A stretch of 64,000 bases of DNA from Streptomyces sp. CT34 (GCF_000805335.1 NZ_KN708638.1:6704589-6768588); one strand, 5' to 3'; shown: positions 32,987-41,934, counted from the stretch's first letter. Notes: generated by a model from the sequence alone, not told the origin. Program-made: numbers and translations.

Positions 32987-33925
32987 ATGCACGCCGCCAC
33001 CTCTGTACGACCGGACTGGAGCAGTTTGCCCGCCCGGGTGCGCGCCTACGCTGAGAAGCAGCTCGGCGCCGGCGTCACCAAGGCGATGACATGTGGCGCA
33101 GGCTACACACCGGGTCTTGCATGCCGGCTCCAGCTGGCCGACGGGCGGCGCGCATTTCTGAAGGGCATCGATGGCGACCACCCGTTCGCGCCGCAGTACC
33201 GGTCCGAGGTGGAGATCACGCCCCTGATCCCCGAGGGCATCGGGCCCAAGGTGCTGTGGTCCACGACCCCCGAAGAGGGGGCAGGCTGGTGGTTGCTGTG
33301 CCTGGAGGACCTACCCGGAGGGAACCCCACCCTTGCCCCTGGATCCGCCGCCACAGCAGCAGTGATCGAAGCCGTCGAGAAAGCGGGCAAGGCGCTGACA
33401 CCGGCTCCTCTGGCCGATGCCGAACCGATCACCAAGCGCGTCGGTTCTTGGCTGACCGGCTGGGCCAATCTCGCCGCCAGTCCCACGGATGACCTCGACC
33501 CTTGGGCCGTGCGAAACCTTGACCGCCTGGCCGAGGCCGAGCCCTTGTGGCAGTCCGCAGCAGGCGGAGAGACATTCATCCACTGGGACCTCCGCCCGGA
33601 CAACTTCGTCCTGCGCGCCGATGGCACCGCCGTCATCATCGACTGGTCCTATCCGCACAAGGGCGCCCGGTGGATTGACCCCGCCGTCCTCATCCCGCAG
33701 CTCATCATGGCCGGACACACCGCCAGCGAGGCCGAGAAGGCCGTAGCCCACCTGCCGATGCCCTCACCAGAGGTGCTGACGTCTTTCGCCATCGCACTGT
33801 GCGGCTACTGGGAAATCAGCGCCCGGCGCCCCAACCCGCCCGGAGTGCCGTTCCTGCGCGAGCACCAGGCCCGCGCGGCAACTGTTGCACGAGCCTGGAT
33901 CGCTCACCGAACGCGCTGGGCCTGA
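32987..33925 (+). CDS. APH-like phosphotransferase
   Basis: The ATG at 32987 (MHAATSV) gives 312 aa; a TAGATT element ends 9 bases upstream, so a leaderless transcript is possible. The protein kinase-like APH fold shows RRAFLKGI, catalytic HWDLRPDNFVL and metal-binding IIDWSYPHKG. It lies between the dioxygenase gene and the ThrRS gene, 83 bases from the latter. Such enzymes phosphorylate small hydroxylated or amino compounds and often inactivate antibiotics. A second, related gene lies at 39341-40321 next to SerRS. Confidence 0.82.
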   Translation: MHAATSVRPDWSSLPARVRAYAEKQLGAGVTKAMTCGAGYTPGLACRLQLADGRRAFLKGIDGDHPFAPQYRSEVEITPLIPEGIGPKVLWSTTPEEGAGWWLLCLEDLPGGNPTLAPGSAATAAVIEAVEKAGKALTPAPLADAEPITKRVGSWLTGWANLAASPTDDLDPWAVRNLDRLAEAEPLWQSAAGGETFIHWDLRPDNFVLRADGTAVIIDWSYPHKGARWIDPAVLIPQLIMAGHTASEAEKAVAHLPMPSPEVLTSFAIALCGYWEISARRPNPPGVPFLREHQARAATVARAWIAHRTRWA

Positions 33926-34006
33926 AGGCCCCACCACCCCTTGTCTTGGGCCACCCACGTTGGGCTGGCTCATGCCCACCGTCATTTCTGACACCCGAGG
34001 AGACCC

Positions 34007-36031
34007 GTGATGTCCGTTCATCACCGCGACCAAGCTGGAGCCGAGTCCGTGTTCGTCCCGGCCGGCACGACGTGCGGTGATGCCGTGACAACAGCAAACC
34101 TCACCCAGCACGGGCCAAACGCCGCGGTCGTCGTGCGTACCTCGGACGGCGCCCTCAAGGACCTCAGCTGGGCGCCAGACGTGGACACGAAGGTCGACGT
34201 GGTGCGCATGTCGAGCCCCGACGGGCTCGCTGTACTGCGACACTCCACCGCTCACGTCCTCGCCCAGGCCGTGCAGGATCTCTTCCCCCACGCGAAGCTC
34301 GGCATCGGTCCGGCCATCGCCGACGGCTTCTACTACGACTTCGCCACCGACACTCCCTTCAACGCCGACGACCTGGAGCGCATCGAACAGCGCATGCGGG
34401 AGATCATCAGCGCCGGACAGCTTTTCCAGCGACGGGCCGTCGCCTCCGTTGAAGCCGCAAAGTCAGAGCTGGCGGAGGAGCCGTACAAGCTGGAGCTCAT
34501 TGACCTCAAAGGCAGTGCGGGGATCGACACCAGCGAGGTGATGGAGGTCGGCGAGGGCCAGCTCACCATCTACGACAACCTCGACGCCAAGAGCGGCAAG
34601 GTGTGCTGGTCCGACCTGTGCCGCGGCCCGCATCTGCCGTCGACCCGGCTCATCCCTGCCTTCAAGCTCACACGGAACGCTGCTGCCTACTGGCGTGGCA
34701 ACGAGGCGAACCCCCAGCTCCAGCGGATCTACGGAACGGCCTGGCCCACCCGCGACGCGTTGAAGGAGCACCTGTTCCGGCTTGAGGAGGCTGCGAAACG
34801 GGATCACCGTCGCATCGGCGAGGAACTGGACCTGTTCGCCTTCAGTGAGGAGATCGGCAAGGGGCTCCCCTTGTGGCTTCCGAACGGAACGGTCATCCGC
34901 GACGAGCTGGAGAACTGGGCGCGGGAGCAAGAGCGGGCACTGGGCTACCAGCGAGTCTCCACCCCACACCTGTCCAAGGACGCCCTGTACTACCTGTCCG
35001 GACACCTGCCCTACTACACAGACGACTTGTACGCGCCCATCGAGATCGAGGGAGAGACGTACTACCTACGGCCGATGAACTGCCCCCACCACCACATGGT
35101 GTTCCGGGCCAGGCCACACAGCTACCGCGACCTCCCCTACAAGATCGCCGAATACGGCACCGTGTACCGATTCGAGCGCAGCGGCCAGCTCTACGGGCTC
35201 ATGCGGGCCCGCGGCTTCACCCAAAACGACGCCCACATCTACTGCACGCTGGACCAGGCCAAGGACCAGTTCCTTGAGGTCATGCAGATGCACGCGGACT
35301 ACTACCGCACCCTGGGAATCAGCGACTTCTACATGGTCCTCGCCCTTCGCGACCCCGCGAACACCAGCAAGTACCACGACGACGAGCAAATGTGGCAGGA
35401 CGCCGAGCGCATCACCCGGGAAGCCATGGAAGAGTCCGGCATCCCCTACATTGAAGATCCCGGCGGCGCAGCCCACTACGGGCCCAAGGTCGACTTCATG
35501 TTCAAGACGGTAACCGGCAAGCCCTATGCCGCCTCCACGAACCAAGTTGACCTCTACACCCCACGCCGCTTCAACCTCACCTACACCGCAAAGGACGGCA
35601 CTGAACAGCCCGTCGCGGTCATCCACCGCGCACCGCTCGGCTCCCACGAACGGTTCGTCGGCTTCCTCACCGAGCACTTCGGCGGCGCCTTCCCCATCTG
35701 GCTCGCGCCGGAACAGGCCCGCGTCATCCCCGTCATGCCCGATCTCCTTGACTACGCCCACAGTGTTCGAGAGGCACTGTCCAAGGCTGGCCTGCGGGTC
35801 GACGTCGACAGCAGTGACGCCCGATTGAACGCGAAGATCCGTAAGGCTGTGACCAGGAAGATCCCCCTGACCCTCGTCGTAGGCCGCCGCGAAGCCGAAG
35901 GCAACAGTGTCACGGTCCGCTACCGCTCCGGCGAAGAACAGACGCTCTCCCTGCCCGCATTCATTGAACAGGCAGCCGAGCTGGTGCGAACCAAGAGCTT
36001 GGAAGGCGCCGGACATTTCCGGTCCAACTGA
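34007..36031 (+). CDS. thrS: Threonyl-tRNA synthetase, full length
   Basis: The protein has 674 aa counted from GTG 34007 (ATG 34010 is equally possible; SD GAGGAG). It has an N-terminal TGS-like region, the editing domain with HSTAHVLAQAVQDLFP, a class II catalytic core with the zinc ligand Cys in RPMNCPHHHMVF, and a C-terminal anticodon-binding domain (LTLVVGRREAEGNSV). It charges tRNA-Thr with Thr. Unlike AspRS and SerRS here, no T-box is visible in the short gap before it. As a likely second ThrRS it could be resistant to a ThrRS inhibitor or serve a specialised pathway. It is the 3' gene of the phosphotransferase/thrS pair. Confidence 0.95.
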   Translation: MMSVHHRDQAGAESVFVPAGTTCGDAVTTANLTQHGPNAAVVVRTSDGALKDLSWAPDVDTKVDVVRMSSPDGLAVLRHSTAHVLAQAVQDLFPHAKLGIGPAIADGFYYDFATDTPFNADDLERIEQRMREIISAGQLFQRRAVASVEAAKSELAEEPYKLELIDLKGSAGIDTSEVMEVGEGQLTIYDNLDAKSGKVCWSDLCRGPHLPSTRLIPAFKLTRNAAAYWRGNEANPQLQRIYGTAWPTRDALKEHLFRLEEAAKRDHRRIGEELDLFAFSEEIGKGLPLWLPNGTVIRDELENWAREQERALGYQRVSTPHLSKDALYYLSGHLPYYTDDLYAPIEIEGETYYLRPMNCPHHHMVFRARPHSYRDLPYKIAEYGTVYRFERSGQLYGLMRARGFTQNDAHIYCTLDQAKDQFLEVMQMHADYYRTLGISDFYMVLALRDPANTSKYHDDEQMWQDAERITREAMEESGIPYIEDPGGAAHYGPKVDFMFKTVTGKPYAASTNQVDLYTPRRFNLTYTAKDGTEQPVAVIHRAPLGSHERFVGFLTEHFGGAFPIWLAPEQARVIPVMPDLLDYAHSVREALSKAGLRVDVDSSDARLNAKIRKAVTRKIPLTLVVGRREAEGNSVTVRYRSGEEQTLSLPAFIEQAAELVRTKSLEGAGHFRSN

Positions 36032-36054
36032 GCCTTCCAGTAAATAGTTTGTCG

Positions 36055-36096
36055 GCTGGCCGAGCCACAGCAACCATCCTGATGGCCCGGCCAGTC
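36055..36096 (+). terminator. Hairpin terminator after thrS
   Basis: CTGGCCGAGCC (36056-36066) and GGCCCGGCCAG (36084-36094) pair in 10 of 11 positions, about 25 bases after the thrS stop. It lies between thrS and the convergent gltX remnant. Confidence 0.55.
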
Positions 36097-36167
36097 CGCA
36101 CTTCTTCCAGCTTTCGGGGGCTGGCCCGCCTTCCCACACGAGCGACGGGATCTTGATCGCGATCCGG

Positions 36168-36359
36168 TCAGGCGGCGAACTTGGCTAGGGCCGCGTCGAT
36201 TCGGGCCAAGGCGCGATCTTTGCGTAGGACCTCCAGGGACTCGAAGAGGGCAATGCCGATGATGCGGCCGGTGATCGCGACGCGGACGGGTGCCTGGGCC
36301 TTGCCGAGCTTCAGGCCGTGCTCCTCGCCGGCAGCCAGAACGGCCCCCTTCAAATCCAA
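36168..36359 (-). pseudogene. gltX (remnant): Glutamyl-tRNA synthetase, C-terminal remnant
   Basis: Sixty-three residues with EEHGLKLGKAQAPVRVAITG, LFESLEVLRKDRALARIDA and ALAKFAA correspond to the end of the anticodon-binding domain of bacterial GluRS. The catalytic N-terminal parts are missing; the preceding DNA is occupied by a GNAT gene ending at 36368. This is a decayed relic of a fourth aminoacyl-tRNA synthetase and suggests that the island once encoded an additional GluRS. Confidence 0.8.
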
Positions 36360-36367
36360 CGGATGTC

Positions 36368-37234
36368 CTACGCGGCACGCGAGAAGTCGTAGACCGCGAA
36401 GTCGGTGACCGGGCGGTACCCGATCCGCTGGTAGAGGCCGTTGCTGGTGGGGTTGGCCAGGTCCGCGAACAGCAAGACGTCCGCCGCGCCTGCGGCCAGC
36501 GCGGCCCGGCTCACTTCGACCGTCGCGGCGCCTGCGTAACCGCGGCCGCGCAGATGCGCCGGGGTGTAGACGGGGGCCACCCGGATCTGGCCGGCGACCA
36601 TCGGAGTCACGCCCGCCATGGAGACCGGGGTACCGTCCACGTTCTCCCAGAGCGTGACGCGTCCGTAGGCGATGCGCGTGTCGGCCCAGGAGCCGGGGTC
36701 AGCGGGGCCAACCGCTCCGATGGCGTCGACGAACTCGCGGTACCAGGTGATGAGTTGCTTACGGTCGTGCTCGCAGGCGACTCGCCCCCGTCCCTCTGGG
36801 AGCGGCTCCGGTGGCGTGAGCGTGCCGAGACGGTACAGGCGCTCCCGCTCGTGGAGCGTCGGCGTCGCGCCTGTGCGCTGCCCCCATGCCTCGGCGAAGG
36901 CGGTGGCGGTGTCGTGGTCTGCAGTGACACCGGGGAGGAGGGGACTGAGGCCGGCCAGGTGGGCGGCGAGGGAATTGGCCTCGTCGAGGGTGAGCGGGGT
37001 CAAGATGAGGCGGCGGGGCGGGGTGCGGAAGAAGGCCGCACTCACCTCGCCCGCCCGCTCCAGCCAGCCGAAGATGGGGGCTTCGGTGCCGTACGTGTCA
37101 GCCCCACGCGTGCGCAGTGTCTCGGTCACGGTCAGCGGGATGGTGTGCAGGGCGGGGCGGGAGCGCAAGAAGTCTCCGGCGCGGGCAAGGAAGTCGTCGA
37201 CGTCTACGGTGAGGTGCCAGTCATCCGGGCGCAT
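36368..37234 (-). CDS. GNAT-family N-acetyltransferase (288 aa)
   Basis: The ATG at 37234 gives 288 aa. The C-terminal GNAT domain has the acetyl-CoA loop RVAPVYTPAHLRGRGYAGAA (R/Q-x-x-G-x-A/G form) and ends SNGLYQRIGYRPVTDF; the N-terminal part is a divergent half. It likely N-acetylates a small molecule or protein. It is followed, 9 bases downstream, by the GluRS remnant, and a second GNAT gene lies just upstream in the same direction. Confidence 0.82.
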   Translation of the reverse strand: MRPDDWHLTVDVDDFLARAGDFLRSRPALHTIPLTVTETLRTRGADTYGTEAPIFGWLERAGEVSAAFFRTPPRRLILTPLTLDEANSLAAHLAGLSPLLPGVTADHDTATAFAEAWGQRTGATPTLHERERLYRLGTLTPPEPLPEGRGRVACEHDRKQLITWYREFVDAIGAVGPADPGSWADTRIAYGRVTLWENVDGTPVSMAGVTPMVAGQIRVAPVYTPAHLRGRGYAGAATVEVSRAALAAGAADVLLFADLANPTSNGLYQRIGYRPVTDFAVYDFSRAA

Positions 37235-37237
37235 GCC

Positions 37238-37768
37238 TCATAGTCCCTGAACTCGGAGCACACGCTGGTAGCGAAGCTCGGTGAGCGTGATCTCGTCGTA
37301 GGAGTCGTCTTGAATGGCGCCGTCGGCTTGATAGCCGGCCCGCTCGTAGAAGCGCCGGGCTCGTTGGTTGTCAGAGAGAACCCACAAGGCCGACGCTTCG
37401 AAGCCCTGACTCTTCATCTGAGTGTGAGCCTCCTCCAGGAGCCTCCGGCCGATGCCCTGGCCGATCAGATCCGGCGACACGTACAGGGCATAGACCTCAC
37501 CAACCTGCCCCGGACCAGACATCTCACTTCGACACGGCCCGAAGCAGATCCACCCCACCGGGCCGCGTTCATCGAGCGCCACAAGATCTCGTGACTGCCG
37601 ACGGGGTTGAGAGAACAAATGCCTCCGGTGAACGGCATCACCCTCGACCGTCATTGCATCCAGGTACGTCTGGGGAACGATGCCGGCGTACGCCGCCTGC
37701 CATCCCCGGACTCGGATCGTCGAGACGGCCGAGATGTCAGCCCCATCCATCTCCCTCACATGCACCAT
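37238..37768 (-). CDS. GNAT-family N-acetyltransferase (176 aa)
   Basis: The 176-aa protein has the classic GNAT signature: TIRVRGWQAAYAGIVP at the start, EVYALYVSPDLIGQGIGRRL (acetyl-CoA P-loop) and ARRFYERAGYQADG. It ends only 4 bases from the start of the next acetyltransferase gene, so the pair is likely co-transcribed. The substrate is unknown. Members of this type acetylate amino acids, amines or antibiotics. Confidence 0.88.
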   Translation of the reverse strand: MVHVREMDGADISAVSTIRVRGWQAAYAGIVPQTYLDAMTVEGDAVHRRHLFSQPRRQSRDLVALDERGPVGWICFGPCRSEMSGPGQVGEVYALYVSPDLIGQGIGRRLLEEAHTQMKSQGFEASALWVLSDNQRARRFYERAGYQADGAIQDDSYDEITLTELRYQRVLRVQGL

Positions 37769-37960
37769 CGCGCCACGGTAATGCCATAGGTACCTGAGAA
37801 TGAACTGCTTTACTTCGCTGCCGAGCCGTCGGGATTGAAAGCGCCTGCTGAGGACGATCTACGCCTCAGGCTGGCGCACACGGCCAGCACGAGTACCCGA
37901 GAAACCAATCACACCAGCCCTTTGACTGGCGTCTTCAAGTTGGCGGCGACTCACTGGTGA

Positions 37961-38425
37961 TCACCCGACCGGCAGGGACAGGTCAGCAGCCGCCAGGCGC
38001 TCGTGCAGTTCGCCAAGTGCCGTGCGGTTGCTGTCGAATCGGAGCGCACTGTGGGCTGCCTGGAAGTCCAGCCACTGGATGTTGGTGTGCTCGTGGGAGA
38101 TTTTGACCTCTACGCCGGTCAGGTCGGCGGCAAACGAGTGCTCTGGGACGACGTAGGTTCCGGTGGGCCAGATGCCGCGATCGCTGAAGAACCGCGCCGG
38201 GATGCTGGCTGTGGTCTGCAGCGGGTACAGCGGTACGGGCTCGTCGAGACCAAGCTCTTCACTGACCTCGCGTACGGCGGCTTGTACCGGGCTCTCACCG
38301 GCCTCACCACCTCCAGCCACGGGCTGCCAGACGTTCATGTCCTCGCGCCGTAGGACAGCGAACTCGGTCTGAGCGCCAACTGCGCGGAAGGGGAGGACAA
38401 GGACCTGGAAGGGCGCTCGGGGCAT
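37961..38425 (-). CDS. NUDIX hydrolase
   Basis: The 154-aa protein contains the NUDIX box GGGEAGESPVQAAVREVSEELG-like pattern (G-x5-E-x7-REVSEEL) and flanking beta-strands (WQPVAGGG, TYVVPEHSF). NUDIX enzymes hydrolyse nucleoside diphosphate derivatives, including modified nucleotides and nucleotidyl conjugates. A second one lies at 42135-42569 next to the SerRS T-box. Confidence 0.9.
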   Translation of the reverse strand: MPRAPFQVLVLPFRAVGAQTEFAVLRREDMNVWQPVAGGGEAGESPVQAAVREVSEELGLDEPVPLYPLQTTASIPARFFSDRGIWPTGTYVVPEHSFAADLTGVEVKISHEHTNIQWLDFQAAHSALRFDSNRTALGELHERLAAADLSLPVG

Positions 38426-38636
38426 GCAGGGCTCCTCAACTGGCGATCGAGTTAGACCTGGGTTTGGTCGACCAGGCCACGCTGTTCTTGACGCAGATGG
38501 TGTCGGCGCTCATGGACCTCTTCCACGGTGTATATGGCATCGGCGAGTTCTGCTGGTCCATCGTTTCAAGTCCGGCATGCCCGCACGAGCCCACAAAGGC
38601 GTTGCAGGGGGAGGGAGCGCAGCTCAGGATGGACAC

Positions 38637-39104
38637 GTGACCCAGATCCGCACTGCATCGACAGACGACGTTGCCTTACTCGCGACCCTCAACGCCATCG
38701 TTCACGACCTGCACGTACGGCACCGACCCGATCTGTTCGTCGATTCTCCGGAACAAGAAGCGTTCTTCAAGGCCCAGATAGCCGATCCGTCCGTTACTGT
38801 CCTCGTCGCAGACGGGGCAGACGGCAGGGCTCTCGGATACGCCATCGTCCGAGTCATCAACCGGCGCGGCAACGCGCTCATAAGGCCAGACACGGTCATC
38901 TCGCTAGACCAGATTGCCGTGGTACCTGACGCTGCTCGTACTGGAGTCGGCTCAGAACTCCTGGAAGCCGTACGTGAAGTGGGACGGAGCGCAGGCTGCC
39001 GACGCCTGGTAACCGATGTCTGGGACTTCAACGAGGAGGCTCGGGCATTCTACGAGAGCTCCGGTTTCAGGCCAATGAATCACCTCCTGGATCAGCAGCT
39101 CTGA
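38637..39104 (+). CDS. GNAT-family N-acetyltransferase (155 aa)
   Basis: Taken from the GTG at 38637, the protein starts VTQIRTASTDDVALLATL and shows the acetyl-CoA loop DQIAVVPDAARTGVGSELLE and the C-terminal FYESSGFRPMN. The longer version of the frame to 38424 lacks coding character upstream. It diverges from the NUDIX gene, and its substrate is unknown. Confidence 0.85.
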   Translation: MTQIRTASTDDVALLATLNAIVHDLHVRHRPDLFVDSPEQEAFFKAQIADPSVTVLVADGADGRALGYAIVRVINRRGNALIRPDTVISLDQIAVVPDAARTGVGSELLEAVREVGRSAGCRRLVTDVWDFNEEARAFYESSGFRPMNHLLDQQL

Positions 39105-39340
39105 TTTCAACGTGAAACCCTGACCTCCCGGGACAGGCAGCTGCTTCCGGCAAATAGATCTCCCTGAGCCGCCTACCGCCCGACGACACGAAGTTTGAGC
39201 TCAATAGCCGACAAGCGTGCGGATTGTCCTTCTGCCCCCCGGCAGCAGCCGCGTTGACGCTCCGAATTCCAGAGGCGAACGGCTCTGGCACGGGGAGGAA
39301 ACCCGTCGCGCGGTGGCGGGTCTTCCGCCACGCTTGCTGC

Positions 39341-40321
39341 ATGCCGAAGATTCTCACCCCACGTCTTCCGTACACCGCCACCGCCGTGCGGCCTCGCTGG
39401 ACCGAGCTCCCTCAAGACGTGCGTGGGCTTGTCGAACGCCACCTTGGTAGTGCCGTACAGCCGGGGCGAAGCGTGGGGAGCGGCTTCACCAGCGGGTACG
39501 CCGCCGTCATCCGAGGCGCCCATGGCTCCCAGTTCGTCAAAGCAGTGAATGCCTCGGCCAACGCTGTGGTCGCCGACAGCTACCGTCGGGAGGCACTGAT
39601 CAACGAGGCCCTCCCCGCGCCCGTGCCGGCACCTCGTATCCAGTGGAGGGAGGAGCGCGACGGATGGCTCGTCCTGGGCTTCGATGCCATCGACGGCCAT
39701 ATGCCGGTAGCCCCGTGGCGGGCAGACGAGCTCACCGCCACCCTCGACGCGTACGCGCAGACCGCCGAGGCACTCGGAGCCCCTTCTGAACGACTCCGAC
39801 AGATCGGCCTGAAGCCGCTCGGTGACGGAGGCGACTTCGACGACTGGCGTACCCAAGCCTCCACCGGCCCCGGCGCGGTCACCCTCCCCAAATGGGTACC
39901 CACGGAGAAGGTCGACGTACTGGCGAACTTGGAAGCGGAGTGGCGACAATCCGCGGCTGGCAACGCGGTCCTGCACAACGACCTGCGTCAGGACAACGTA
40001 CTCATCGACGCGCACGGCACCGCATGGATCTGTGACTGGAACTGGCCCTGCCTGGGGGCAAGTTGGTTCGACCTCGTGCTGCTGCTGGCTACCGCGTTCG
40101 CCGACGGCCACGATGCGACCGCGCTTTTTCACGCCCATCCCACAGCCCGAGGCGTGGACGGAGAACAACTTGATGCTGTGCTCGCCGCCCTCTCCGGTTT
40201 CTTCCTGGTATCTGGCGCGCACCCACCGGCGGACTGGTCTCCGTACATTCGCCAGCACCAGACCTGGTGCGGTGAGGTCACGCTGCGGTGGCTGGCCGAC
40301 AGGCGCGGATGGTACCTGTGA
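39341..40321 (+). CDS. APH-like phosphotransferase, second copy
   Basis: The ATG at 39341 gives 326 aa. It shows HNDLRQDNVLI (catalytic Asp) and ICDWNWPCLGASW (metal-binding Asp), like the phosphotransferase at 32987-33925 (HWDLRPDNFVL, IIDWSYPHKGARW). Both begin with a region like SGFTSGYAAVIRG / GAGYTPGLACRLQ, so they are clear relatives. The 3' end overlaps the convergent SerRS gene by 44 bases. Confidence 0.82.
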   Translation: MPKILTPRLPYTATAVRPRWTELPQDVRGLVERHLGSAVQPGRSVGSGFTSGYAAVIRGAHGSQFVKAVNASANAVVADSYRREALINEALPAPVPAPRIQWREERDGWLVLGFDAIDGHMPVAPWRADELTATLDAYAQTAEALGAPSERLRQIGLKPLGDGGDFDDWRTQASTGPGAVTLPKWVPTEKVDVLANLEAEWRQSAAGNAVLHNDLRQDNVLIDAHGTAWICDWNWPCLGASWFDLVLLLATAFADGHDATALFHAHPTARGVDGEQLDAVLAALSGFFLVSGAHPPADWSPYIRQHQTWCGEVTLRWLADRRGWYL

Positions 40322-41645
40322 CCACAGCAGACAGATGCTGTGTCCACGCACCCGAAGACCAGCTTCCGGCGGCTGGCGCCAGGACCTCGCACGGCAGCCA
40401 CTTCCGCAGCACCTCCGGCACGGGAACTGTGCCGTTGGGCTGCTGATGCTGTTCCAGGATGGCCGGCAGCAGGCGGCTCGTGGCCAGTCCCGAGGCGTTC
40501 AGGGTGTGGACGTAGGCCGGCTTGCCCTGGCGGGGACGGTAGCGAATGCTGCCGCGCCGGGCCTGGTAGTCGCGGGCGTTCGACACCGAGCTGACCTCGA
40601 CGTACGTGCCCAGGCTCGGCAGCCACACCTCGACGTCGAAGGTCTTCGCCATCGCGCCGCTCATGTCGCCCGCAGCCAGGCGCGTGACCCGGTAGTGCAG
40701 GCCGAGGTCGGCGACCAACTGCTCGGCCTTGCCCAGGAGTTCGTCATGGGCGGCCTGCGCCTGGTCGGGTGTGGTGAACTGGAACATCTCGACCTTGTTG
40801 AACTGGTGCCCACGCAGCGTCCCGCGATCCGCAGCCCGGTGGGCACCGGCCTCCTTGCGGTAGCTGGGCGTGTAGGCGAAGTACCGCCGGGGCAGTTCGG
40901 CCTCCCGTAGTGTCTCGTCCCGATGCAGGTTGACCAACGCGGTTTCCGCGGTCGGCAGCAGAAACCTTGCGGGACCGCGCTCTTCGCCCTCCAGGGTGAA
41001 CACCTCGTCGGCGAACTTCGGGAACTGCCCTGCGGTGTATCCCGCCTCGTACGTCAGGATGTGTGGTGGCAGCACGAACTCGTAGCCGTCACGGACGTGC
41101 GCCTCGGTGAAGTAGTTGAGCAACGCCCACTCCATCAGTGCGCCGTTGCCGCGGTAGATCCAGAATCCGCCGCCCGCGAGCCTGGTACCGCGCCGGTGAG
41201 CGACGAGCCCGAGCCCGGCGGCGAGCTCCACGTGGTCCCTCGGCGGGAAGGCGAACCGGGGTGGCTGCCCGATGGTGCGAACGACTTCGTTGTTCTCCTT
41301 GCCACCGGCCGGTACGTCGTCGTCGGGAAGGTTCGGCAACGGGTCCAGGAAAGCGCGGTGGGCCTCCTCCAGCTCTCCCAGCCGCTGCTCGGCCTCGCCC
41401 AGCTGCCCGATGAGCGCCTTGGCTCGGGCATGCAGGTCCTCGACGGCCTTACCAGCGCGCTGCCTGCGAGCGATCTCGCCCGAGCGCGTGTTCCGCTCGC
41501 CGCGCAGCCTCTCCACGTCCCTGCGTACATCGCGCAGCTCGTGGTCCAGACGGAGGAAGGCGTCGATGTCGACATGGACGGCGCGCTTGGCCAGCGCGGC
41601 ACGCACGTACTCGGGTTGTGTGCGGATGAGGGTGATGTCCAGCAT
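40278..41645 (-). CDS. serS: Seryl-tRNA synthetase
   Basis: The ATG at 41645 (MLDITLIRTQPEYVRAAL), with GGGAGAA upstream, gives 455 aa. The N-terminal long coiled-coil arm (RDVERLRGERNTRSGEIAR) that binds the long variable arm of tRNA-Ser is followed by a class II core with motif 2 (RGTLRGHQFNKVEMFQF) and motif 3 (NASGLATSRLLPAILEQ, in place of the usual SGLAVGRT). It charges tRNA-Ser. The leader is a T-box with specifier UCC. It is probably a second SerRS; such copies can protect against SerRS-targeting natural products or supply Ser-tRNA to tRNA-dependent enzymes. Confidence 0.94.
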   Translation of the reverse strand: MLDITLIRTQPEYVRAALAKRAVHVDIDAFLRLDHELRDVRRDVERLRGERNTRSGEIARRQRAGKAVEDLHARAKALIGQLGEAEQRLGELEEAHRAFLDPLPNLPDDDVPAGGKENNEVVRTIGQPPRFAFPPRDHVELAAGLGLVAHRRGTRLAGGGFWIYRGNGALMEWALLNYFTEAHVRDGYEFVLPPHILTYEAGYTAGQFPKFADEVFTLEGEERGPARFLLPTAETALVNLHRDETLREAELPRRYFAYTPSYRKEAGAHRAADRGTLRGHQFNKVEMFQFTTPDQAQAAHDELLGKAEQLVADLGLHYRVTRLAAGDMSGAMAKTFDVEVWLPSLGTYVEVSSVSNARDYQARRGSIRYRPRQGKPAYVHTLNASGLATSRLLPAILEQHQQPNGTVPVPEVLRKWLPCEVLAPAAGSWSSGAWTQHLSAVVTGTIRACRPATAA

Positions 41646-41689
41646 CAGCTGGTTCTCCCATTCGACCAGGCCCTCGGCGAGGGCGTGAT

Positions 41690-41934
41690 CCCTTGGGGGC
41701 GCGGGCGAGAAGGGCAACTCGCGGTGCCACCGCGCCTTCGCCGCCAACAGCGTGGCGGCCTCGTTCTAAACCCTGTGACGGGGGTCGGCCGGCGAGGCAT
41801 GGGGCCACCCGTTGTGGCCTTTCCTCCTCGCACTCGGGAGGGGATTCACTCCGGGACGCGAGGCCGCCGTCACAGCACCAGGCGGCTCTCTCGGCTCGCG
41901 GGACCCGGGTTACTTGGCTCCGTCATCGCGTTGC
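41690..41934 (-). promoter_or_regulatory. T-box riboswitch, specifier UCC (Ser)
   Basis: On the minus strand the leader shows GCAACGCG, GACGGAG, AGTA, CCCGGG, AGAGAGCCGCC and the T-box core GGTGGCACCGCGAG (41718-41731), shared with the AspRS leader. Aligned on GAA-NNN-CCTCC, the triplet is UCC (complement at 41842-41844), a Ser codon. Starvation for Ser or loss of tRNA-Ser charging would switch on serS. Confidence 0.85.

Noticed and set aside
30239..37815. ATGAACTGCTTT present at about 30241 and 37801
   Set aside because: Only 12-13 identical bases with different flanks and no shared downstream reading.
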